The notes: generated by a model from the sequence alone, not told the origin. A DNA stretch of 6,100 nucleotides from an uncultured Candidatus Saccharibacteria bacterium (GCA_937996675.1 CALKUN010000065.1:1-6100), one strand, 5' to 3'; shown: positions 1 through 5,596, counted from the stretch's first letter. Program-made: numbers and translations.

Positions 1-520
1 CGAGTGCACGAAACTCACTCAACGTGAGTGCCGTGAGCTGCGAGATCTGTCGGACCTCAAGTCGGTAGAGCGCCAGACGCGTCCGGTCCTCGAGGTCCAG
101 GCAGGCCAAGAAGTCTTGCGAGACTTCGTCGAGGCGCTCGGCCGTCATGCCGAATACGACACTGAGATGCTCACGGATGAGCAGCTCCAGTCGAGGCAAC
201 ATGGACTCGGTCACCTGAGTGTCCGGCTTGCGTGTCATGAACTCAGCAAGTTCGTGCGGCTCGAGAATGCAGCCGGCGAGCCCGTACATGTGCATGGTCA
301 GCACTCGTTCGCGCTCCGTGGGGAGTGCGTAGTACATGAACTTGCGCATGTTGACGGGATCGCTCAACAGCTCGACGAGCTCCTCAATCCGCGCGGCCGA
401 GGTCCATTCGTAGCGGTTTGCGCTCGTGATGAGAGCCATCAGCAGCGGGCGAGTCAATGTGTCACGCGTCATCGCCATCAGTGTACGTGGCGTCGTGACG
501 GTGGTCGTCAGGGTGTTCAT
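1..520 (-). CDS. Putative transcription regulator, sigma region 4-like HTH plus RNAP alpha-CTD-like HhH (3' part outside window)
   Basis: The minus strand is open for 173 codons from an ATG at 518-520 to the left edge, with no stop, so the C-terminus is missing. The N-terminus (1-20) is Thr-rich. Residues 66-119 resemble sigma-70 region 4: PTERERVLTMHMYGLAG matches the family's ER-x-VL-xxx-YGL pattern and is followed by helices up to LELLIREHL. Residues 141-173 follow the alpha-CTD helix-hairpin-helix spacing, with L141, L143, R146, L151, R153, V156, I159 and L162, then TLSEFRAL. Both domain calls are by eye. The start is supported by AGGTGA five bases upstream and by a near-consensus promoter. 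The inferred role is DNA binding or RNA polymerase contact in the cytoplasm. It is transcribed divergently from the membrane protein at 684. A plain HhH protein with a coincidental sigma-like segment is possible. That the gene is real is much surer than its function. Confidence 0.75.
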   Translation of the reverse strand, partial: MNTLTTTVTTPRTLMAMTRDTLTRPLLMALITSANRYEWTSAARIEELVELLSDPVNMRKFMYYALPTERERVLTMHMYGLAGCILEPHELAEFMTRKPDTQVTESMLPRLELLIREHLSVVFGMTAERLDEVSQDFLACLDLEDRTRLALYRLEVRQISQLTALTLSEFRAL

Positions 521-533
521 AGGTTTCACCTAT
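519..533 (-). promoter_or_regulatory. Inverted repeat over the ribosome binding site and start codon
   Basis: Read on the minus strand, ATAGGT-GAA-ACCTAT is a six-base-pair inverted repeat with a three-base centre. It contains the Shine-Dalgarno AGGTGA (526-531) and the first two bases of the ATG (518-520). In mRNA it could hide the ribosome binding site. In DNA it could be an operator for self-repression by the gene's own product. Only the symmetry is seen; the function is inferred. Confidence 0.45.
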
Positions 534-575
534 ACCTTCTGTTGTATGGATAATGGCGATTCCAAAAATCCACTC

Positions 576-604
576 ATCATAGCACCGATACAAGCATTTG
601 TCAA
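576..604 (-). promoter_or_regulatory. Sigma-70-type promoter of the leftward regulator gene
   Basis: On the minus strand a perfect -35 box TTGACA (599-604) is separated by exactly 17 bases from TATGAT (576-581), which matches the -10 consensus at five of six positions. Transcription would start near 569, leaving a leader of about 50 bases before the ATG at 520. Confidence 0.8.
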
Positions 605-622
605 TATATTTCTAGCAAGGAG

Positions 623-651
623 TTGTCGGGTGCCTCCAGGTATGATTTAAT
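623..651 (+). promoter_or_regulatory. Probable promoter of the three-helix membrane protein gene
   Basis: TTGTCG (623-628) and TTTAAT (646-651) are spaced by 17 bases and match the -35 and -10 consensus at four and five of six positions. The start site would be near 658, giving a leader of about 25 bases that holds the Shine-Dalgarno. This box is weaker than the leftward promoter, and only 18 bases separate the two -35 elements. Confidence 0.5.
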
Positions 652-676
652 ATGAGCCATTCCCCGTACCTCCAGG
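630..676 (+). repeat. Imperfect 11-base direct repeat flanking the -10 region
   Basis: GTGCCTCCAGG (630-640) and GTACCTCCAGG (666-676) agree at ten of eleven positions and start 36 bases apart. The first copy lies in the promoter spacer. The second runs into the Shine-Dalgarno of the gene at 684. The placement suits a pair of repressor sites, but no binding protein can be named from the sequence. Confidence 0.4.
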
Positions 677-682
677 AGGAGA
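674..682 (+). promoter_or_regulatory. Strong Shine-Dalgarno fixing the start at 684
   Basis: AGGAGGAGA lies just before the ATG at 684, with a perfect AGGAGG at 674-679. It is immediately preceded by CCTCC (669-673), the exact complement of GGAGG, so the leader carries its own anti-Shine-Dalgarno sequence next to the site. Confidence 0.8.
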
Positions 683-683
683 T

Positions 684-1115
684 ATGTCACACACCCGCGT
701 CGATCGGATGGACGACCTGCCACCGCTACAGCTCATGACCTTCCGGGCATTCGCATCGTCCATCTACGTGCTCATGTCCGGCCCGGTCTTCTGGATGCTA
801 AGCGGAGTCTCGTTCCTCTACGCCTGCGCGCTGGCAGTGGTAGTCCCGGACAACTCAATCCGAGGAGCCGTACTCCTCCTGTCATCACTAGTGCTCTTCA
901 ACTGCCTGGTCATGCCATGGGCCTGGCAGTCGACGCACAGTGGGAGCTACTTCAGCGCGATCAAGCAACTGACAAACCGCGCCTTCTACACGCTCCTGAT
1001 TTGCTTCGTACTCTTTGGCGCCCTCTCTGCCAGCTGCACCACGCTTGGCTCGAGAGCCGGAGACACGGGCAATAACCCGTCCGAGTATGACACCACTACC
1101 GAAGATTCCCACTGA
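684..1115 (+). CDS. Small three-helix membrane protein, unknown function
   Basis: This 143-residue protein is not one I recognise. The first 20 residues are polar, followed by three likely membrane helices at about 32-54, 58-81 and 99-118. A polar, acidic tail (119-143) is rich in Ser, Thr, Asp and Glu. There is no signal peptidase site and no catalytic motif. Cysteines lie within the hydrophobic stretches (Cys48, Cys74, Cys107) and at Cys118, at the end of the third helix. The start is set by a perfect AGGAGG, and the stop is TGA, which indicates the standard bacterial code. The gene has its own promoter and a hairpin terminator, so it is probably monocistronic. The gene opposite is a putative regulator, which may control it. 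Small-membrane-protein roles such as holin-like, toxin-like or transport accessory cannot be told apart here. Confidence 0.8.
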   Translation: MSHTRVDRMDDLPPLQLMTFRAFASSIYVLMSGPVFWMLSGVSFLYACALAVVVPDNSIRGAVLLLSSLVLFNCLVMPWAWQSTHSGSYFSAIKQLTNRAFYTLLICFVLFGALSASCTTLGSRAGDTGNNPSEYDTTTEDSH

Positions 1116-1127
1116 GGATCGCCACGT

Positions 1128-1166
1128 ATCCCGCCAACCATGACAGTTGGCGGGATCATTTAATTA
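1128..1166 (+). terminator. Hairpin terminator after the three-helix membrane protein
   Basis: The arms ATCCCGCCAAC (1128-1138) and GTTGGCGGGAT (1146-1156) form a perfect 11-bp, GC-rich stem with a seven-base loop. The T-rich stretch CATTTAATTAT follows. It begins 12 bases after the stop codon and sits just ahead of the next promoter. Confidence 0.8.
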
Positions 1167-1195
1167 TTGACCAAACCTTATAAAAATGATATAGT
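1167..1195 (+). promoter_or_regulatory. Near-consensus promoter of the four-helix membrane protein gene
   Basis: TTGACC (1167-1172) and TATAGT (1190-1195) are exactly 17 bases apart, each differing from consensus at one position. Transcription would start near 1202. The ATG at 1196 is therefore upstream of the expected start site, which rules it out as the translation start. Confidence 0.82.
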
Positions 1196-1216
1196 ATGCT
1201 AAACCTACTGCCGCAG

Positions 1217-1221
1217 AAAGG
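1217..1221 (+). promoter_or_regulatory. Shine-Dalgarno that decides the start at 1229
   Basis: AAAGG lies seven bases before the ATG at 1229. No comparable site precedes the in-frame ATG at 1196, which lies directly behind the -10 box. Confidence 0.65.
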
Positions 1222-1228
1222 CACTAGT

Positions 1229-1705
1229 ATGTACCCACCTTTTCCATCGCTCCGTTCCCAGCCCAAGCGAAGCCTGCTGTCCCGAATCATCTCAGGAGCA
1301 GTCGCCTGCATCGTTGGACTACCGTTCTATCTGTCTGGCGTACTGGTGGCGTTCGTCGTCTTCGACCTCCCGTTTGATGAGATCAGGCGCAATCATGCGG
1401 ACCCCTTGAGGAGCCTCTTCCTCCTTCTTCTCTTCTCGGGATTCCTCTGGGGCGTATCCATGCTGGTTGTTCTGACCGGCCTTGAGTACTACCGCGAATG
1501 GATGGGAAATCCACGCGCGCGACAGCGCATCACCCACTACCTCTGTGTCGGCGCGGCGCTGATCATAGCCGCCTCTACGGCCCTTTGGTCATACCATTCG
1601 TCTCAACCGCACGATCTTGGCCTCGTCACCGTCGGATTGGGTCTTTATGCCCTCGGGAGTGGCGTCTTGGCAGCAATGACCTTCCGTCATCCCTATCTCA
1701 CGTAA
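1229..1705 (+). CDS. Small four-helix membrane protein, unknown function
   Basis: This 158-residue protein begins MYPPFPSLRS. The start at 1229 is preferred to an in-frame ATG 33 bases upstream, because that one abuts the -10 box and has no ribosome binding site. A short basic N-terminus (Arg9, Lys13, Arg14, Arg19) suggests that it lies in the cytoplasm. Four hydrophobic segments follow at about 21-45, 60-84, 102-121 and 129-152. Charged loops between them include DEIRRNHADP (50-59) and EYYREWMGNPRARQR (86-100). With an even number of helices both ends should face the cytoplasm. No motif places it in a known family. It has its own strong promoter and a terminator and is probably transcribed alone. 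It may be functionally related to the three-helix protein just upstream, but the two do not look like duplicates. Confidence 0.8.
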   Translation: MYPPFPSLRSQPKRSLLSRIISGAVACIVGLPFYLSGVLVAFVVFDLPFDEIRRNHADPLRSLFLLLLFSGFLWGVSMLVVLTGLEYYREWMGNPRARQRITHYLCVGAALIIAASTALWSYHSSQPHDLGLVTVGLGLYALGSGVLAAMTFRHPYLT

Positions 1706-1711
1706 CTCTCC

Positions 1712-1750
1712 ACCCACTCGTCTCTTCAGGCGAGTGGGTATTTCATTATA
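1712..1750 (+). terminator. Hairpin terminator between the four-helix protein and pcrA
   Basis: ACCCACTCG (1712-1720) pairs with CGAGTGGGT (1731-1739), and two further inner pairs (one G-T) leave a six-base loop. The rightward side continues ATTTCATTATA, so it fits as the terminator of the gene ending at 1705. Leftward, where pcrA transcripts arrive, no T-run follows, so it may stop pcrA poorly. Confidence 0.72.
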
Positions 1751-1751
1751 G

Positions 1752-3941
1752 TTATGTGACTTTGCGTATCGGCGCAAAAGCAATGTTGAGACGCTTGATG
1801 CCGGCCTTCTCAAACAATACCTGCACATCATCTCCCTCGATTGCGATCACTTTGCCAGTACCAAAATTGGGGTGCTCGACGGTGTCTCCCCCATTGAGCT
1901 CAATATGATTATCGTCGGGGAATGGATCACTGCGAAATGAATTGCGTTCCTGCTGGGCTGGGCTCTGCGTCCCAAAGCCGCTATTACCGAGACGCAACGA
2001 TCCAGACACCATACCCGTCTCAGAATACTCCGGCGGGATCTCCATCACAAAGCGGGAGATGGGATTACGTTGCGTTGAACCATACAAGAGTCGCTGTGTG
2101 GCGTGCGTGATGTAGAGTCGCTCACGTGCGCGAGTCATCCCGACGTAACATAGTCGGCGTTCTTCCTCGAGCTCGGTCGGCTCGAAAAGAGTACGAGAGT
2201 GAGGGAATATCCCCTCCTCTACACCGATCATGAAGACGGCCTTAAACTCCAACCCCTTGGCTGCATGCAAGGTCATCATTGTGACGGCATCGTTGGCATT
2301 GTCCCAACTGTCCAAGTCGGTTACGAGCGAGATATCACTGAGGAACTCCTCTAGGGCTGTCGTGCCAAAGCCTCGAGCCACGCCCAAAAACTCTTGGACA
2401 TTTTCGATGCGATCACCGGCCGTTAATGAACCGTCGTTCAGAGAGTCGAGATAGCCAGCCTTCTTGAGGATCAGCTCAGCCAGTTCGGCTACCGGCAGGC
2501 GCTCGGCTGACTCACGGAAGTCGTTGATCATAATCGCAAAGTCCTTGAAGGCGGCCTTGGCTTTTGGCGTGAGGCCCTCGATGGCGTCAGCATCACCGCA
2601 GGCTGTGAGAAGATCCCAATCACGGGCCGTGGCGTAGTCGGTGATCACGGCGAGCGACTTATCACCCAGGCCGCGAGCTGGCACATTCACAATTCGACGC
2701 CAGCTAATGCTGTCTTGCGGATTTGCTACAAAGCGCAAGTAGCATAACGTGTCCTTGATCTCCTTGCGCTCGTAGAATCGCAACCCACCGACGATTTGAT
2801 AGGGAGTATTGTAGCGTAAGAATGATTCTTCAAGTGATCGAGATTGGGCATTGGTGCGATAGAGGACAGCACATTCCGAATATTTGTAGCCATTGTCTGA
2901 CACGAGCTTATCGATCGTCTGAATCACAAACTGTCCCTCGGCCTGCTCATCTGAGACCTGCTGGATGACCAACTTCTCGCCCGCGCCCTTTTCCGTGAAG
3001 AGTTGCTTGTCAGTCCGGATCGTATTCTTACTAATAACCGAGTGAGCCGCATCGAGGATGTGTTGGGTGCTACGATAATTTTGCTCGAGCTTGATGACCT
3101 TGGCGGACGGATAGTCAGCTTCAAAATTCAAGATATTCTCATAGTTTGCACCGCGCCACGAGTAGATCGACTGCCAGTCATCCCCGACGACGCAAACATT
3201 CTGATGGCCGGCAGCAAGCAAAGCGATCATGCGGTACTGAGCATGGTTGGTGTCCTGATACTCGTCGACGAGGATGTATTGGAACTGAGTCTGATAGCGC
3301 TTGAGTACGTCCGGGTTGTTCTCAAAGAGCATCGCCGTCTGCATGATGATGTCGTCAAAGTCCATCGCACCCTGAGTCAGCAAGCGCTTCTGGTACTCGG
3401 GGTAGATACGAGCAGCTGTCTCCTGTGCCTGACCCTGAGCGAGACGAGCATACTGGCTTGGATTAAGGAGCTCGTTCTTAGCACTCGAGATCAGCCCACG
3501 CATCGACTGCGGCGTAAAGACTTTTTCCTCAATGCCGAGATCCTTACAGACCAGCTTCACGACCGCCTGAGCATCTGCCTCATCGTAGATCACGAAGCTT
3601 GATGGATAGCCGAGATGCACTGCCTCTCGACGTAAGATACGGACGCCGATCGCGTGAAAAGTGCCAAGAAATGGCAAGTAGCTCTTGTCATCTGAAGCGC
3701 GGCCGAGCAGATGATTGATACGCATACGCATTTCAGTCGCGGCTTTATTCGTGAAGGTCACGGCTAGGATATTAGTCGGATGGACTTTCTTATCGGTCAC
3801 AAGATAAGCGATGCGATGAGTGAGCGTCTTGGTCTTCCCACTTCCAGCACCAGCCAGCATCAAGACTGGACCATCAACGGTCAGGACACCATCGCGCTGG
3901 GCATCATTGAGCTCGGCCAGAAGAGGATTTGTCGTAGTCAT
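1752..3941 (-). CDS. pcrA: ATP-dependent DNA helicase PcrA (UvrD/Rep family, superfamily 1A)
   Basis: This is a complete 729-residue 3'-to-5' DNA helicase of the PcrA/UvrD/Rep family, which acts in nucleotide excision repair, replication restart and removal of RecA or stalled polymerase. All motifs are present in order: Q motif LNDAQRDGV (11-19), Walker A AGAGSGKT with K36, Ia around AVTFTNKAATEM (60-71), Walker B VDEYQDT (225-231), III GDDWQSIYSWRGA (253-265), IV KLEQNYRST (284-292), V MTLHAAKGLEF (556-566) and VI EEERRLCYVGMTRARERL with R604. The C-terminal segment (about 685-727, GDTVEHPNFGTGKV onward) matches the Tudor-like tail that in PcrA/UvrD contacts RNA polymerase. The length is normal. 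Motif III has Trp256 where the usual UvrD/PcrA form is GDDDQSIY. The start has no clear Shine-Dalgarno. The gene stands alone, divergent from a surface protein. It could be named uvrD; the tail and length fit PcrA equally well. Confidence 0.95.
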   Translation of the reverse strand: MTTTNPLLAELNDAQRDGVLTVDGPVLMLAGAGSGKTKTLTHRIAYLVTDKKVHPTNILAVTFTNKAATEMRMRINHLLGRASDDKSYLPFLGTFHAIGVRILRREAVHLGYPSSFVIYDEADAQAVVKLVCKDLGIEEKVFTPQSMRGLISSAKNELLNPSQYARLAQGQAQETAARIYPEYQKRLLTQGAMDFDDIIMQTAMLFENNPDVLKRYQTQFQYILVDEYQDTNHAQYRMIALLAAGHQNVCVVGDDWQSIYSWRGANYENILNFEADYPSAKVIKLEQNYRSTQHILDAAHSVISKNTIRTDKQLFTEKGAGEKLVIQQVSDEQAEGQFVIQTIDKLVSDNGYKYSECAVLYRTNAQSRSLEESFLRYNTPYQIVGGLRFYERKEIKDTLCYLRFVANPQDSISWRRIVNVPARGLGDKSLAVITDYATARDWDLLTACGDADAIEGLTPKAKAAFKDFAIMINDFRESAERLPVAELAELILKKAGYLDSLNDGSLTAGDRIENVQEFLGVARGFGTTALEEFLSDISLVTDLDSWDNANDAVTMMTLHAAKGLEFKAVFMIGVEEGIFPHSRTLFEPTELEEERRLCYVGMTRARERLYITHATQRLLYGSTQRNPISRFVMEIPPEYSETGMVSGSLRLGNSGFGTQSPAQQERNSFRSDPFPDDNHIELNGGDTVEHPNFGTGKVIAIEGDDVQVLFEKAGIKRLNIAFAPIRKVT

Positions 3942-3949
3942 ATCATTCT

Positions 3950-3955
3950 ATTTTA
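3950..3955 (-). promoter_or_regulatory. -10 box of pcrA, suggesting a leaderless mRNA
   Basis: On the minus strand TAAAAT ends eight bases before the ATG of pcrA (3939-3941), so transcription would begin at or next to the A of the start codon. No purine-rich ribosome binding site lies between. I see no good -35 box at the usual distance. Confidence 0.45.
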
Positions 3956-4013
3956 GCGTGCAAAGGGTAAAGCCGAAAGGCGTACGAACGATAGTTTTTA
4001 TAAGTTTGGCCTG

Positions 4014-4019
4014 TATAAT
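4014..4019 (+). promoter_or_regulatory. Perfect -10 box of the surface-protein gene, suggesting a leaderless mRNA
   Basis: A consensus TATAAT is followed by seven bases and then the ATG at 4027, which places the expected first base of the transcript on the start codon. There is no Shine-Dalgarno. The -35 region (about 3990-3997) is AT-rich without a clear match. Confidence 0.6.
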
Positions 4020-4026
4020 ACTACTT

Positions 4027-5016
4027 ATGGCTACCAAAGAATCTCTCCCGCTGTCCTCCCCGCCTCCTACCGGTGCTGCAACTCCCCCCAATACGCCACC
4101 AATCCGACCCCAGCTTGATGACTCTCCTGGAGATGCCCAAAAGAAACGACTCATAATGATCATCGCTGGAGCAGTCATTTTCCTCATCCTCATCGGGGCC
4201 GTGCCTCTCATCGCCCTGAGCGGTACCAAGAAATCTGCCGCTACCCCCACACCGAGTGTCAGCGCTACTCCAAAGCCCTCAGCAGAGCCTTCCGTCACGC
4301 GAGACCAGACGACCCGTTTCTTCCTGAAAAGCAGCACGACTACCCTGACTTTTGACATGACCGTCACTGCGCCAATCGGATGGAATGCGAGCTTTACCAC
4401 CTCGCCATCATCGCCTTCGTACCCTTGGGCTGGCACAGTACTTATCACGGCACTCAAGTCCGGCTTCTCGCCGCTATCGACCGGAAACACGAACGTGTCT
4501 TCGTCAAACTTCCTTGCCGTAATGGATGCAAATGAGTGGCTCAAGGCCAACCAAGCTACACCGGCTCTCACTGCTACACAAAAACAAGCTTGGTTTGCCT
4601 CCACCAGCACCCTCACTGCCGAAACTCTTGGATCGGCCGCCAGCCTCGCCAACCCAACTGCCAACAATGACCAGGGTCGAATCAATCTAAGTTTTGTCCA
4701 GACCCAAGACGCCAGCCTACGAGGCTTCACCTACCTCACCCAGCCAACCGCAGGTCGCTACGAGCCATCGGCCATCACAATCATGGCCGGTACAATAGGC
4801 GGTAAGTCTGTCATCCTCTCTGGCCGACACGCTATCCGCGACAAACAGTGGTCCACACTCGCCACATTGCAATCCAGCGGGGACGCCAGCTATGCCGCTC
4901 AGCGTGACGCAGCAATAGCAGCATTCTCAGCCGGAACGGTCAGTGATGATACCAGCGCGATCTACGCCGAGCTTCTCAAAGCCGTCCAAAGCTTGAAGTT
5001 TATCGCCGCGGGATAA
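4027..5016 (+). CDS. Single-pass membrane-anchored surface protein, unknown function
   Basis: This 329-residue protein starts at the ATG that follows a perfect -10 box. The frame is open further upstream, to an ATG at 3820, but that stretch lies inside pcrA on the other strand. Residues 1-39 are a Pro- and Ser-rich cytoplasmic tail. KKR (39-41) precedes one strong membrane helix (about 42-64), so the protein should have its N-terminus inside and the bulk outside. A Ser/Thr/Pro/Ala linker (about 70-92) leads to an external domain of about 235 residues, rich in Ser, Thr and Ala and with no cysteine. I recognise no fold or catalytic motif there. The conspicuous landmarks are the aromatic stretch TRFFLKSS near 97 and GRYEPSAITIMAGTIGGKSV in the last third. 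The layout is common for envelope proteins of CPR bacteria, which contact a host cell, but no role can be assigned. It ends at the hairpin shared with ppa. Confidence 0.85.
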   Translation: MATKESLPLSSPPPTGAATPPNTPPIRPQLDDSPGDAQKKRLIMIIAGAVIFLILIGAVPLIALSGTKKSAATPTPSVSATPKPSAEPSVTRDQTTRFFLKSSTTTLTFDMTVTAPIGWNASFTTSPSSPSYPWAGTVLITALKSGFSPLSTGNTNVSSSNFLAVMDANEWLKANQATPALTATQKQAWFASTSTLTAETLGSAASLANPTANNDQGRINLSFVQTQDASLRGFTYLTQPTAGRYEPSAITIMAGTIGGKSVILSGRHAIRDKQWSTLATLQSSGDASYAAQRDAAIAAFSAGTVSDDTSAIYAELLKAVQSLKFIAAG

Positions 5017-5023
5017 GGCGGGT

Positions 5024-5071
5024 CTTCATACTATAAAAGCCACTCTCGTGAGTGGCTTTTATAGTATGAAG
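5024..5071. terminator. Bidirectional terminator, perfect 22-bp hairpin
   Basis: The arms 5024-5045 and 5050-5071 are perfectly complementary over 22 bases around the loop TCGT. The core GCCACTC/GAGTGGC is flanked by AAAA on the left and TTTT on the right, so transcripts from either side meet a GC-rich hairpin followed by a U-run. It lies 7 bases after the surface-protein stop and 9 bases beyond the ppa stop, serving both convergent genes. Confidence 0.92.
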
Positions 5072-5080
5072 CGTGAGCCT

Positions 5081-5590
5081 CTAGATAAGTGAGCGCTTGA
5101 TCAGCTCGAGTGCTTCAGCCTTGTTAGCCCATCCGTTGATCTCAACCTTCTTACCTTTAAGATCCTTGTAGTGCTCAAAGCTATGCTGGACGGCTTTCTT
5201 CCAGTGCTCAGGGACGTCCGTAATGTCTTGGTAGTGTCGGTAGAATTCATCATCGTCAGCGACTACGATCAACTTCTCATCATTCTCACCGTCATCAACC
5301 ATTTTCATGTAACCAAGCACGCGGCACCGCACGACGATGCCAGATGGAACACTCTCGTTGATGAGGAGAATTGCATCAAGTGCGTCACCATCTTCCCCAA
5401 GTGTACCCGGGACCATACCATAGTCACCGCCATCGGAGTTGTTGAGAAACGTCTGCTGCACGCGGTCGAGGAAGATCACACCAGTATCCTTGTCCATCTC
5501 GTACTTGTTGTGCGAGCGACGTGAGGTCTCGATAATTACGTTGACGATTTCGGGGGCATTATCGCCAATTCCGACGTTTTTGAGTGACAT
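5081..5590 (-). CDS. ppa: Inorganic pyrophosphatase, family I (soluble)
   Basis: The 169-residue cytoplasmic enzyme hydrolyses pyrophosphate to two phosphates, pulling nucleic acid and activation reactions forward with Mg2+ as cofactor. The length is typical for bacterial family I. By alignment to E. coli Ppa, from memory, the active-site residues are present: E21, K29 and E31 (in NKYEMD), R43, Y57 (in DYG), D67, D69 and D72 (in DGDALD), D99, D104 and K106, and Y141-K142 in FEHYKDL. Two features are odd. The signature DGDP is DGDA (Ala70). The segment before DYG, NNSDGG, lacks the tyrosine usually found there (YPxNYG) and is two residues longer than in E. coli. The start is fixed by AAGGAG six bases upstream. 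It lies 54 bases downstream of tpiA on the same strand with no convincing terminator between, so the two are probably co-transcribed. Confidence 0.95.
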   Translation of the reverse strand: MSLKNVGIGDNAPEIVNVIIETSRRSHNKYEMDKDTGVIFLDRVQQTFLNNSDGGDYGMVPGTLGEDGDALDAILLINESVPSGIVVRCRVLGYMKMVDDGENDEKLIVVADDDEFYRHYQDITDVPEHWKKAVQHSFEHYKDLKGKKVEINGWANKAEALELIKRSLI

Positions 5591-5596
5591 GTGTTT

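Noticed and set aside
16..30. Inverted repeat CACTCA-ACG-TGAGTG
   Set aside because: It lies inside the coding region of the leftward gene, in the helix-hairpin-helix segment, without a T-run, so it is not evidence for a terminator or operator.
116..553. Plus-strand open frame of 145 residues
   Set aside because: It lies opposite the minus-strand frame, which has a near-consensus promoter, a ribosome binding site and a recognisable domain pattern. The plus frame has none of these, and its His/Arg/Gln-rich composition is typical of a shadow.
1014..1040. Possible lipoprotein box at LSASC in the three-helix protein
   Set aside because: It lies after the third membrane helix near the C-terminus, and the residue at -3 is Ser, so it cannot serve as a signal peptidase II site.
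3003..3602. Plus-strand open frame of 199 residues inside pcrA
   Set aside because: It is antisense to the conserved helicase, with no promoter or ribosome binding site, so it is a shadow frame.
3820..4026. Upstream extension of the surface-protein frame to an ATG at 3820
   Set aside because: The added 69 residues overlap the start of pcrA and would be read before the TATAAT box at 4014. The composition changes abruptly at the ATG at 4027.
3948..4730. Minus-strand open frame of 260 residues opposite the surface protein
   Set aside because: The plus-strand frame has a -10 box, a membrane helix with correct topology and a terminator. The minus frame lacks initiation signals and covers the pcrA promoter.
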